Source of the DNA: JAISFI01 sp031553775
GTDB taxonomy: Bacteria > Bacteroidota > Bacteroidia > Bacteroidales > Azobacteroidaceae
Direction of reading: 5' to 3'
DNA: 64,000 nt
Assembly (NCBI GenBank): GCA_031553775.1
Contig: JAVBLA010000016.1
Span: forward strand, 124,001-188,000
Shown here: one piece after another, positions 15,336 through 23,918 of the stretch
Layout of the letters: every line of letters starts with the position of its first letter
How positions within the stretch are numbered: position 1 is the stretch's first letter
Translations under genes and position numbers: made by a program
Notes under the pieces: generated by a model
Seen by the model: only the letters and a program-made list of their open reading frames with translations
Told to the model about the DNA's origin: nothing
Databases searched by the model: none

Positions 15336-16913
15336 ATGAAAAAAATCGTATTTACAATTGTTTTTACAGGGTTGTTTGTTGGTTTATTCGGAGCGTCGAC
15401 TCCTGCTGCCGATCGGATTGCAGTGGGTACAGGAACTTCTCAGGATCCTTATAAGATCGGTTCTATTGCGGAATTGTATTTTATGAGAGATAAAACGAAT
15501 AGTAGCGATGCGGATGCGGCTGCTTACCGGGGGGCATATTATGAACTGGTTGACGATCTGAATCTGGAAGCAGAAGACGATTGGACTCCGATCTGTTGCA
15601 CGACAGTCGCCAGTGCTGCTTTTTCCGGCTCTTTTGACGGGAACGGTCATACAATCAGCAACCTGAAATATGGCACTTCAGATGTTTATTCGGTGGAGAT
15701 AGGTAAGAGTAGTACCGTAGGATTCTTCGGAATGGTTAAAACATCCGGTTCTATTGCGAATCTGAATATAGACCGGGCTGCTTTCTATGTTACGGTTCCT
15801 TCCGGAGAATTTTATAATGCAGGTATTGCCGGATTGCTACAGGCAGGAACAATCAATAATTGTACTGTAAATGGCATTTTTATGTCTAAACAACCCAATA
15901 ACACCCCTTGTAACGTGGGCGGAATTGTAGGAAAGGTAAATACTCCTTCGGAAACAGTAAAGGTTATCATTGCCAATTGTTCAACTTCCGGTACTATGGC
16001 TATTCAGTTGTCCGGCACACTGGCTACATCCAATATGTGTGTGGGCGGTATTGTCGGTAGCCTTACAGGAACTACCAGCAAGGTCGCTAAAGCATATATG
16101 CTCAACTGTTATTCAACTGCTGATGTGTCTGCAACAACTACCAGCGGACCTATTTTTGTAGGAGGTATTGCAGGGCAAGTAACTATAGGAACCAGTGTCG
16201 AGATTAGTGTGCAAAACTGTTATGCTTCAGGAAATATTTATGGAAAAACTACCGGTGCTAATGCTTTTGTGAGTGGAATTTCCGGACGGATCAATAGCGC
16301 GACAGCAAATATTACCAATTGTATTGCAATGAATCAATCTGTGAAATTAGAAAAAAATGCTGATTGTTGGAGGGTTGCTGAAAAGTCTGCCGGAAATCTG
16401 GTAGGAAATTATGCACTGGCGGAAGACCAGATGATTCTCCAGAAGAAAGGTACAGATTGGGAAAATGTTGCTGTTGTTTCTTCTATTTCAGATGTTCATG
16501 GAAAAACACTTGAAGGTGCTACTTTCGAAGAGCAAATCGGCGATGGACTTAAGAAGTTGAATGATTTTGTCGATGTGAATCCTGATTTTGAATCGATTGA
16601 CTTAATTGCCTGGGACAGGAAAAGCGGATTTGATTATCCGGTTTTCAAAACTACCAATAACAATACGGCAATTGCACAAGCACAGGTATTGGAAAATGCA
16701 GTTTGTATTGTGAATATGAACGGAGGCGTTGAGGTATCGGCAGATAATCTTTCACAATTATTTGTATATAATGCTGAAGGTCGCCTGCTTACTCAGGTAA
16801 ATGCATCCGGAGAAAAAGCTTTTGCCGGAATACAAAAGAAAGGTTTTGTTATATTGACCGGATTGGATGAAAATGGAAATCGTTTGTTCGTTAAACGCCA
16901 TATATTGAAATAA
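15336..16913 (+). CDS. Secreted GLUG-repeat surface protein with probable T9SS C-terminal domain
   Basis: 525 residues with a signal peptide (IVFTIVFTGLFVGLFGAST). A right-handed beta-helix-like body has repeats of the GLUG kind: GIAGLLQAGTINNCTVNG, GGIVGKVNTP, GGIVGSLTGTT, GGIAGQVTIGT, GISGRINSAT, each followed by an NC(S/T/Y/I) turn. The last ~80 residues (NGGVEVSADNLSQLFVYNAEG, ending KRHILK) resemble a type A T9SS sorting domain. It lies inside the SusCD-GH85 operon and may be a glycan-binding or adhesin-like partner exposed on the surface; no catalytic motif is recognised, so the function is unknown. A small hairpin (AAGCC/GGCTT, 15270-15284) precedes it. Confidence 0.75.
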   Translation: MKKIVFTIVFTGLFVGLFGASTPAADRIAVGTGTSQDPYKIGSIAELYFMRDKTNSSDADAAAYRGAYYELVDDLNLEAEDDWTPICCTTVASAAFSGSFDGNGHTISNLKYGTSDVYSVEIGKSSTVGFFGMVKTSGSIANLNIDRAAFYVTVPSGEFYNAGIAGLLQAGTINNCTVNGIFMSKQPNNTPCNVGGIVGKVNTPSETVKVIIANCSTSGTMAIQLSGTLATSNMCVGGIVGSLTGTTSKVAKAYMLNCYSTADVSATTTSGPIFVGGIAGQVTIGTSVEISVQNCYASGNIYGKTTGANAFVSGISGRINSATANITNCIAMNQSVKLEKNADCWRVAEKSAGNLVGNYALAEDQMILQKKGTDWENVAVVSSISDVHGKTLEGATFEEQIGDGLKKLNDFVDVNPDFESIDLIAWDRKSGFDYPVFKTTNNNTAIAQAQVLENAVCIVNMNGGVEVSADNLSQLFVYNAEGRLLTQVNASGEKAFAGIQKKGFVILTGLDENGNRLFVKRHILK

Positions 16914-16938
16914 TTTGATAAATAATTGATCATGAATC

Positions 16939-16979
16939 GGGCAGGTCGAATGTGGATTTTGTAAAACATTAGCCTGCCC
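16939..16979 (+). repeat. Stem-loop between the GLUG gene and the GH85 gene
   Basis: GGGCAGG (16939-16945) pairs with CCTGCCC (16973-16979) and AATGT (16949-16953) with ACATT (16966-16970), a 12-bp stem broken by a small internal loop. No T-run follows, so it is more likely an mRNA processing or stability element than a terminator. Confidence 0.6.
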
Positions 16980-16999
16980 CTAAATGAAATAACATTCCT

Positions 17000-19900
17000 A
17001 TGAATTTTAAGAGAATTTTTTCAGCTATCTTTTTCTCGTTTGTTTGTTGCTTTTTTGTAATGGCACAACAACCGTACGGAGGCTGTTGGCATCCCGAAGA
17101 TATTATCAAGTGGATGCCGGAATCAGATCAGAATGCGAAGTTCAATAGAAGTACCGTGGCACTTCAACCTCGATTCAAAGATCTCACTGTCAAAGCAAAT
17201 CAAAATCAGTATTATGAAGGTCAGGTCGCTGCTTGTCTGACTATGAATCCTATGTGCAGTAAAACACCTTCGCAAGGAGCCAATAATTTTATTGGCTATA
17301 ATCCTACCTACTGGCAGTACCTGGATGTTCTGATTTGGTGGGGAGGTGCGGCTGATGAAGGAATTATTGTTCCCCCTTCGGCTCCTGTAACTGACATCGC
17401 TCATTTGCATGGAGTTAAAGTGCTGGGGAATATATTTTTTCCACAGCCTGGCTATGGAGGACAAGGCCGTTGGGTAAGAGAAATATTAACCAAAGAAGGT
17501 ACTGTTTTTACGTATGGCCGCAAATTATTTGATATTGCCAATTATTATGGGTTTGACGGCTGGTTTATTAATGAGGAGACTTATGTGGATGTTCCCCGTT
17601 CCGACTGGGCTGATTTTGTAAGAGACTATATGGATTATGCAGCATCGCAAGGTGTTTTTCATCATGAAATTCAGTTTTATAAAGGAGCAACCACATTTAC
17701 CGGTTATGAAGAATTGATGCAAGTGCCTAATTCTTCATTCTTCCTGAATTATGGAAGTCCTACTGTTCAGAATATTGAAGGACAAATGACCGCTACTCAG
17801 GGATATGGCTATACTAAAGAAGAAGCATTTAAGAAAATTTATTTCGGGATAGAATGCGCCAAGGAAGGTTTGGGGGGAAATGCCACAGATTATAAAAATC
17901 TTTTTCCTGTAACAGGTCATACCGGATCGATCGATATGTTCAATCCTGAAGAACATGCCTGGAAGCAAGTGGTGAAAAACCTTTTGGAAACACCCAAAGC
18001 ATGTGGAGAAGAAGCTTACAGCGCCATGGAAACTGTATTCAGTAACGAAGCGAGGTTCTGGACCAATGTGCAGCATGATCCCTCTAATGTTTCCGGACGT
18101 GAGGGACAGACATTTCCGGGATTGGCAAACGCTATCATGGAAAGGACTACGATCCAGTCGAAGCCTTTTGTGACGTCGTTCAGTGCAGGATTGGGAAAAG
18201 CTCGCTATGTGAACGGTGAAAAACGAGGAACCCAGGATTGGTATCATCGGGGAATGCAAAATATTCTGCCTACCTGGAGATGGTGGATCGAAACCTCGAA
18301 CGGGGGAGTGGCAAGCGACCTGAAAGTGAAATACAATTGGGATGATGCCTATAATTTCGGAACTTCATTGGATATCTCAGGTAAGTTAAATGCGAACAGC
18401 AATTACCTGATGCGTCTTTATAAAACTAAATTGCCCATTGCGAATAGAGATCAGCTGCAATTGGTGTATAAAACGGATTTCCCCGGAAAAATGGAAGTGC
18501 AATTAGGAGTATCCGAACAAAGTAATGCTTTACAGACATTCGTAATTACAAATACTATCACTCAGAGTGGATGGACGGTTGCCCAGGTGGACCTTTCGTC
18601 GCTTGCGGGAAAAACAGTTTCTATTATTGCCTTGAACTTTAAGTCGTCTACAGAAATAAGTAATTACAAGATTCTGCTGGGACAATTGGCTGTAATGGAA
18701 AACTCTTACGCTCCGGCTGCATTGAAAGCCTCCAACCTGATAATGGAAAATAAACTGGGTTCTACTTCCGGATATGCTCGTTTGACCTGGGATGCTCCTG
18801 TTTCAGAGCAACTGAGCCATTTTAATGTGTATACGGAAAGAGGAGGAGTGCGTAACCTTGTGGGACAAACTCGTAACGAAGGTTTTTATATCCCGACTTT
18901 CAACCGTTTATCCGGAGATGAAAACAATGTGAAGTTTTCGATTGTGGCTGTGACAAAAGATATGAAAGAAGGCGCAGAAGAGTCCGTTACTAAAGAATAT
19001 GCCGAATATACCAAACCTGCTGTAACATTAAAAGCATCGAAGACGCTGGTAAAAAAAGGGGAAGAAATTACGCTTACCGCCAGAGCCGATAATTATCCTA
19101 CCGGGTATGCCTGGAATTTGCCGGAAGGGGCTACATTAGTCAGCCAGAACGGTGCCAGTGTAACGGTTAAATTTGACAGGGAAGGCCTTTTTGATATAGA
19201 GACTATTGTTACGAATGCTGTCGGATCTACCACTTATAAAGTGGAACGTTTGATAGAAGTTTCCGAAACCAAAGTGCTAAAGTTGATCAGTGTCGGAAAA
19301 ACCATTCATTCTTACAGCAAATGTCTTCCCAAACAGGAGCCGACCTGGTTGGTAGACGGAGTACGGGTCCCGACTTCTGATGCCGAAAAATGGTGTGCCG
19401 GCGGACAAAAAGATTATTGGACCATTATCGATCTGGGAGAGGTGTACAAACTATATCGTTTTCAGATTTATGATTGCGGGGTAAAAGAAGCAGAATCCGG
19501 AAATGTGAAAAAATATAGGATCTGGGTTTCCAATGATGTCAACGCTTCGAACTGGACTTTGTTAGTAGATGAAACCGATCGGCCTGAAAATATCAAGGAT
19601 GATTATGCCAAGCCTACCGCCGGACGATATGTAAAGATCGCACCTTATGATTCGGATGCTCCGTTTACGCTTCGTTTGTATGAATTTGAGATTTATGGAG
19701 TAGATAATGAATTGCAAATAGGATCGCTTAATAATATAGAAGTCAATGTGGAAAGTACAACACCGCAAACTACTTCTTTTTCTTTAGGAGTAGATCCGAA
19801 AGAGGATAACTTTCAGATTACTGTTACATCGGATAACGAGCAAACAGTTAAAGTAACCAATCTGCAGGTCAACGAATCTGCAAAAACAATCTCCTATGAT

Positions 19901-21382
19901 CTGGAAGCTACTCAAAAAGCAGGAATGTCGACCATCAAAATTTTGCTGAAAAATGGTTTATACCAAAAGTCATTTTCATATGAGGTCCGCATTAAGAACC
20001 CTGACTTCAATAATATCTTGTTTGAGAATGTTCCGAAAGCAACAACCGGATATTATTTTGTGGATGACAAAACGGCGAATAATACCGGAACCAAAGGCAT
20101 TACGGACGGAAATGATGATACTTACTGGCGTTCGGGATATTATCCGGCAGATCAGATTCATTCGTTGGTATTTACATTGAACGGTTATTATACCCTCGAA
20201 TCATTCCGGCTCCTTTTCATTCCGACTCAATCGTCTCCCAAAGCAACCTTACCGGCTTGGGTAGAAGTCCATATCTCTTACAATGAAGATAAAGATGATG
20301 ATTACGAGCTGATCAAAAGAATCGAAACACCTCAGGTGGAAAACGAATTTGGTACTTTGTCGGGAGAAACGATTCTGGCCAAGTTCATCCGGGTTCGTTT
20401 TGGTATGCCGACTACTTCTTATACAGGAGCTTGTGTGAGGGAGATAGAGGCTGTCGGAGCAAAATTTGAAGGGGAATTACCTCCGCTTCCGGTAAAGAAA
20501 TATACGGCATTAACGAATCTTTCCGGTTTTAATGCGGATGTTATTGCGGAAGCCAAACCATCTGCCGATTATACAACGGAAAGTCTGGATAGCGAGGGTT
20601 GGGTTTTTTATACTTATAATATTTATCGTTATGGAGGTTTTCCGGAAAATAGACAACTTACTTCTACCGGAAAAGGCAGACCTTTTGAATTAGCCTCTTA
20701 TGATGGAAATAATGTGTTGCTCCTTAAGGATGCTGATGAAAGCAGAACGTTGTTATTTGAAAATAAAGAATCTGCTGATGCTGTGTATATTCTTGGGACT
20801 GGTGCAGGAGGGGCTGCTACTGTCAAGCTTGCCGTGAATTATGAAGATGGAACAAAAGAACATTCTTCATATACTTTTGAGGATTGGTACAGTGATTCTT
20901 CTACCGGTTCTGCGGTCTATGCCCTGAGTCGTATTCTGCGGGTTGGTATTTCGGGAAAAGCGGCGGATACGATGGATGATAGATATAAATTCCGTTTATT
21001 TGACGCAGAAGTGCTCACTAATCCAAACAAGAAAATAGAATCCGTGACTATTCAAAAAACAACTTCGACAGGGCGGGCTGCCATCTTTGCCGTGACGAAA
21101 ATGAAGAAAGAAACAGATGGAACGAGTTATTCTCTGCCGGAAAAAGTAAATATCCGGGTTTGGCCGACGGTGATATCCCGAGGAGAACAGTTATATGTTC
21201 AAACGGATGATACTAATACCGGATTTGTACAATTGATATCTTTACAAGGTACGATATTAGATCGAATAAAAATACAAGATGGTTCAGCAGTACTCTCGAC
21301 AGGGCACCTTGCTTCCGGGGTTTATCTCCTGCAATTGAGTGGGATTAATGGAGTCCGGACCGCTAAAATAATTGTTAAGTAA
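17000..21382 (+). CDS. GH85 endo-beta-N-acetylglucosaminidase, multidomain, T9SS-targeted
   Basis: 1460 residues. Signal peptide at 1-22, then a GH85 catalytic domain (~30-430). The motif FDGWFINEE places the family's Asn/Glu pair at N191 and E193; Asn orients the substrate acetamido group and Glu is the acid/base in cleavage between the two core GlcNAc residues of N-glycans. Beyond are a jelly-roll/FN3-like region (~430-670), an Ig/PKD-like domain (~674-755), a discoidin-like module (~758-900), a second one (~1005-1157), and a C-terminal ~78-residue T9SS type A domain (VWPTVISRGEQLYVQ, then GVYLLQLSG and AKIIVK). It is likely surface-anchored and releases N-glycans from host glycoproteins for the SusCD pair. 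Substrate preference cannot be read from sequence. Confidence 0.9.
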   Translation: MNFKRIFSAIFFSFVCCFFVMAQQPYGGCWHPEDIIKWMPESDQNAKFNRSTVALQPRFKDLTVKANQNQYYEGQVAACLTMNPMCSKTPSQGANNFIGYNPTYWQYLDVLIWWGGAADEGIIVPPSAPVTDIAHLHGVKVLGNIFFPQPGYGGQGRWVREILTKEGTVFTYGRKLFDIANYYGFDGWFINEETYVDVPRSDWADFVRDYMDYAASQGVFHHEIQFYKGATTFTGYEELMQVPNSSFFLNYGSPTVQNIEGQMTATQGYGYTKEEAFKKIYFGIECAKEGLGGNATDYKNLFPVTGHTGSIDMFNPEEHAWKQVVKNLLETPKACGEEAYSAMETVFSNEARFWTNVQHDPSNVSGREGQTFPGLANAIMERTTIQSKPFVTSFSAGLGKARYVNGEKRGTQDWYHRGMQNILPTWRWWIETSNGGVASDLKVKYNWDDAYNFGTSLDISGKLNANSNYLMRLYKTKLPIANRDQLQLVYKTDFPGKMEVQLGVSEQSNALQTFVITNTITQSGWTVAQVDLSSLAGKTVSIIALNFKSSTEISNYKILLGQLAVMENSYAPAALKASNLIMENKLGSTSGYARLTWDAPVSEQLSHFNVYTERGGVRNLVGQTRNEGFYIPTFNRLSGDENNVKFSIVAVTKDMKEGAEESVTKEYAEYTKPAVTLKASKTLVKKGEEITLTARADNYPTGYAWNLPEGATLVSQNGASVTVKFDREGLFDIETIVTNAVGSTTYKVERLIEVSETKVLKLISVGKTIHSYSKCLPKQEPTWLVDGVRVPTSDAEKWCAGGQKDYWTIIDLGEVYKLYRFQIYDCGVKEAESGNVKKYRIWVSNDVNASNWTLLVDETDRPENIKDDYAKPTAGRYVKIAPYDSDAPFTLRLYEFEIYGVDNELQIGSLNNIEVNVESTTPQTTSFSLGVDPKEDNFQITVTSDNEQTVKVTNLQVNESAKTISYDLEATQKAGMSTIKILLKNGLYQKSFSYEVRIKNPDFNNILFENVPKATTGYYFVDDKTANNTGTKGITDGNDDTYWRSGYYPADQIHSLVFTLNGYYTLESFRLLFIPTQSSPKATLPAWVEVHISYNEDKDDDYELIKRIETPQVENEFGTLSGETILAKFIRVRFGMPTTSYTGACVREIEAVGAKFEGELPPLPVKKYTALTNLSGFNADVIAEAKPSADYTTESLDSEGWVFYTYNIYRYGGFPENRQLTSTGKGRPFELASYDGNNVLLLKDADESRTLLFENKESADAVYILGTGAGGAATVKLAVNYEDGTKEHSSYTFEDWYSDSSTGSAVYALSRILRVGISGKAADTMDDRYKFRLFDAEVLTNPNKKIESVTIQKTTSTGRAAIFAVTKMKKETDGTSYSLPEKVNIRVWPTVISRGEQLYVQTDDTNTGFVQLISLQGTILDRIKIQDGSAVLSTGHLASGVYLLQLSGINGVRTAKIIVK

Positions 21383-21418
21383 CAAAATAAAAAGAGCTGC
21401 CTGTTGAGGGGAAGTATA

Positions 21419-21456
21419 AATCCCAACCGATTTTTGATTGTCGGTTGGGATTTTTT
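21419..21456 (+). terminator. Rho-independent terminator of the glycan-utilisation operon
   Basis: A perfect 12-bp stem (21419-21430 with 21441-21452; AATCCCAACCGA / TCGGTTGGGATT) is followed by a T-run to 21456, 37 bases after the GH85 stop. It marks the 3' end of the operon. Confidence 0.92.
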
Positions 21457-21470
21457 GATATGTGCAGTTG

Positions 21471-22052
21471 TTACTCTTTATGCAACTTCCTGTTATGATC
21501 ATACAATTTTTTCATATCGAAAGAAAGCATGATACGGAAAAATCCGATGAACATAAAGGCAAAGGCAGTAATGTATACAGCGGTTAAGGCTCCGGCTGCA
21601 GGTAGCCAGATGATGGCGATCGAGCAGATAACGGCCAGGATGCCGAAAACCAGGTACCATCCCCAGTTTCTTAATCCATAGCGCGACATGTCTACAGAAG
21701 AGCCAATAGCCGTGAATCCCCTGAACATGAACCAGAAAGCAACGATAAACGGAATAATGGCCATGGATACGGCGGGGAGGCAGATCAATACCAAACCTAA
21801 AATCAGATCGATGATACCGCAGGTCAGATACCATCCCCAACCATTTAGCGTATCCTTATTAGTAACAGAGAATGTAATTTCAAATATCCCTGTTATGAAC
21901 ATCATAATGCTGAATACAATTGCCAAAGCTACAAAACTTTCACCTGGCTGAAACATCATGAAGATTGCCAGTGCAACATACAAAATACCCAGAATCAAAG
22001 ACAGCCACCAATTTTTTACAGCTGCATTTACCTTGTCGAATAGTGTTTCCAT
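21471..22052 (-). CDS. HdeD/DUF308-family membrane protein
   Basis: 193 residues, six hydrophobic helices in three hairpin pairs. Repeated motifs such as NWWLSLILGILYVALAIFMM, GWGWYLTCGIIDLILGLVLI and NWGWYLVFGILAVICSIAII are the DUF308/HdeD repeat. In E. coli HdeD is an acid-stress membrane protein; the role in Bacteroidales is not established. It is transcribed separately from the barrel-protein gene upstream, with a 9-bp inverted repeat between them. Confidence 0.85.
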   Translation of the reverse strand: METLFDKVNAAVKNWWLSLILGILYVALAIFMMFQPGESFVALAIVFSIMMFITGIFEITFSVTNKDTLNGWGWYLTCGIIDLILGLVLICLPAVSMAIIPFIVAFWFMFRGFTAIGSSVDMSRYGLRNWGWYLVFGILAVICSIAIIWLPAAGALTAVYITAFAFMFIGFFRIMLSFDMKKLYDHNRKLHKE

Positions 22053-22094
22053 ACGAACGTAATTAATAGTTAATATTTGATGAAATTAATAATT

Positions 22095-22119
22095 ATATTT
22101 CATTTAAACAATGAAATAT
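22095..22119. repeat. Inverted repeat upstream of the HdeD-like gene
   Basis: ATATTTCAT (22095-22103) pairs perfectly with ATGAAATAT (22111-22119) around a 7-base loop, in the 110-base gap between the barrel-protein stop and the HdeD-like start. It could end the upstream transcript or be an operator. No T-run follows on the minus strand. Confidence 0.4.
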
Positions 22120-22162
22120 CGATTTTTATTTGCTTGTAACGATCGTATGTATGTGTTTTAAT

Positions 22163-23338
22163 TTACTGTCTTAGCCAATTGCTCCCGAATACCAAATAAT
22201 AGGTAAATCCTTCAGGCCCCATGGCCAGGTCTACTCCCATGCGTAATTTTAGTTTTTTAGCGATGAGATAACGAAATCCGCTTCCATAGTCCCAGGCCCA
22301 TTCCGCTTTTCCGAATTGATCGAAATCATCGAATCCTTTGCCTGCTCCGGCAAAGAAAACCAGGCTCCAGCGAGGTTTGATATCCCAGCGTTCTTCCAAT
22401 TCGGCCAGCATGGTTGTTTTTCCCTGGTAACGGGCCATGGGAATACCCCGCATATCGATAAAGGGTTTGATGTAAAACGGCTGGTCTCCTACCGATTGCT
22501 GCATATCGAAACGGAATCCGTTGATCCAGTTATACCTGAGAGGCAAGTAATAGTAGAAAGCCCCTTCGAACTGTCCGTATTTGTAATCGCTACCCACTGC
22601 CGGATTACTCCAATTAGCGGAGATGTATGTTTTGATCCCTTCGTCGGGAGTGAAGGTGTTATCCCTGCTGTCGAACGAGAATTTGAGTCCGAGCCAGCCG
22701 ATATTTCCACTCACATAGTCAGCGATTTTATCGTTCAGCATATCGATATACTTCCCGCTCCGGTTGCTTTTTACATCCAGCTCATTATGCATGAACATAT
22801 ATTGAATACCTGCCGAGAAACGGGGGTCGTTGAATTGTTTGGTCAGAGACCCGGTAACCGGAATCGTTTTGATATTGAATTCGAATTCGGCATTCTGATT
22901 GATCCGGTCGAAATCGAAGTAATAGTTCATGTTGATATTTCCGTAACCGGCCATGAGCATATATCTCATACCCCATTTCTTGATGGTTCCCACTCTTCCT
23001 CCTCCTGCAGCCCAGGAATCGTTTAGCGTATATCCTGCAAAACCTACTGTAACATCAGGCGGTTGCGGGTACATTTTCCCATTTTTGGTGATAGGTGCAT
23101 TTTGTTGAATAAAAATAGGTGCGAATCCACCACCAAAACCTCCTACAGCAGGTTCTGTAATCAGGATGGGCATAGGAACGAATCCGTTTTTTTCCAGTAT
23201 CCATTGGCTCAAATCTAATTGATGGTCGTCCGGGTCCCTGAAACTTAATTTAGTATCTTTTTTTTCCTGAGCAAAACTTTGTTGGGCTGGAAAAAGCGTG
23301 CATAATGCAAACAGGAGAATCGCGAGTGCATTTTTCAT
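22163..23338 (-). CDS. Outer-membrane beta-barrel protein, BamA/surface-antigen type
   Basis: 391 residues from the ATG whose first base is 23338; an upstream ATG at 23386 would add 16 residues before the evident signal peptide (NALAILLFALCTLFPAQQSFAQ). After a short periplasmic part the protein is mostly amphipathic beta strands with the glycine-rich hairpins of the Omp85 C-terminal domain (LGLKFSFDSRDNTFTPDEGIKTYISANWSN, SLVFFAGAGKGFDDF, WDYGSGFRYLIAKKLKLRMGVDLA). It has no POTRA repeats, so it is not BamA itself. It starts four bases after the doxX-like stop, an operon pair. Function unknown. Confidence 0.8.
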   Translation of the reverse strand: MKNALAILLFALCTLFPAQQSFAQEKKDTKLSFRDPDDHQLDLSQWILEKNGFVPMPILITEPAVGGFGGGFAPIFIQQNAPITKNGKMYPQPPDVTVGFAGYTLNDSWAAGGGRVGTIKKWGMRYMLMAGYGNINMNYYFDFDRINQNAEFEFNIKTIPVTGSLTKQFNDPRFSAGIQYMFMHNELDVKSNRSGKYIDMLNDKIADYVSGNIGWLGLKFSFDSRDNTFTPDEGIKTYISANWSNPAVGSDYKYGQFEGAFYYYLPLRYNWINGFRFDMQQSVGDQPFYIKPFIDMRGIPMARYQGKTTMLAELEERWDIKPRWSLVFFAGAGKGFDDFDQFGKAEWAWDYGSGFRYLIAKKLKLRMGVDLAMGPEGFTYYLVFGSNWLRQ

Positions 23339-23342
23339 ACTG

Positions 23343-23771
23343 TTATTTTGAATGGAGTTTTGCTGAAAAATATTGATCGATAGCAAATTTACCGGGACCA
23401 GCGATATACATGAGCAGGAATATAACCAGATAAACGAAAGCCAGTTCCTTTACGGCAAAAGGGTCACTCATATGTATGTTGAAAAAAGCGATACACATGG
23501 TAAATATCATAGGAATCGTCGATAAACGGAAGAGAAATCCGAAAATGAAGGCAATGGAACAAAATAATTCCCCAAAGATAGCCAAGGCCATAGATGTCTG
23601 GCTTCCGATACCCAAAGGATCGGGAAATACACCTGACATTTCGGAAAAATGGGTAAATTTTTGCCAACCATGTGTCATCAGTAAGACTCCAAAAATAATT
23701 CTTACTGCCAGTAGAAAATAGGAAGTTTTAATCTCTTTCGGATATTGCGGGAACAAGAAATTTTTCCACAT
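23343..23771 (-). CDS. DoxX-family membrane protein
   Basis: 142 residues with four membrane helices. The N-terminal LAVRIIFGVLLMTHGWQKFTHF, then FGELFCSIAFIFGFLFRLSTIPMIFTMCIAFF, are hallmarks of the DoxX/YphA family. Members are linked to quinone or thiol redox functions and stress, but the activity of this one cannot be told. First gene of a two-gene unit with the barrel protein; a perfect -7 element lies 40 bases upstream of the start. Confidence 0.85.
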   Translation of the reverse strand: MWKNFLFPQYPKEIKTSYFLLAVRIIFGVLLMTHGWQKFTHFSEMSGVFPDPLGIGSQTSMALAIFGELFCSIAFIFGFLFRLSTIPMIFTMCIAFFNIHMSDPFAVKELAFVYLVIFLLMYIAGPGKFAIDQYFSAKLHSK

Positions 23772-23803
23772 AATATTAATTGTTTACGAAGCTATACTTT
23801 CAA

Positions 23804-23819
23804 AAGTATTGAACCAAAC
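23804..23819 (-). promoter_or_regulatory. -7 element within an inverted repeat, doxX promoter
   Basis: The minus strand reads TACTTTTG at 23811-23818, an exact TAnnTTTG match. It lies within a perfect inverted repeat, ATACTTT (23804-23810) and AAAGTAT (23813-23819) with a 2-base centre, so a repressor could overlap the promoter. A 12-bp palindrome (GCATTTAAATGC, 23828-23839) lies just upstream. Confidence 0.5.
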
Positions 23820-23882
23820 AGGAAAATGCATTTAAATGCTTTTTCTTATCAGGTATGTATCAGTCTGCAAGAATAACTCCAG

Positions 23883-23918
23883 TTGTTAATAAACAAAATT
23901 GTTTTTACTTATTAACAA
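23883..23918. repeat. AT-rich inverted repeat directly after the HAD gene
   Basis: TTGTTAATAA (23883-23892) pairs with TTATTAACAA (23909-23918), touching the stop codon of the HAD gene. It probably marks the 3' end of the lysS-to-HAD transcript, though it is not a GC-rich canonical terminator. Confidence 0.45.

Noticed and set aside
10103..21382. A conjugative or phage origin for the glycan locus
   Set aside because: No integrase, transposase, tRNA-embedded attachment site or flanking direct repeats are visible, and base use resembles its neighbours.
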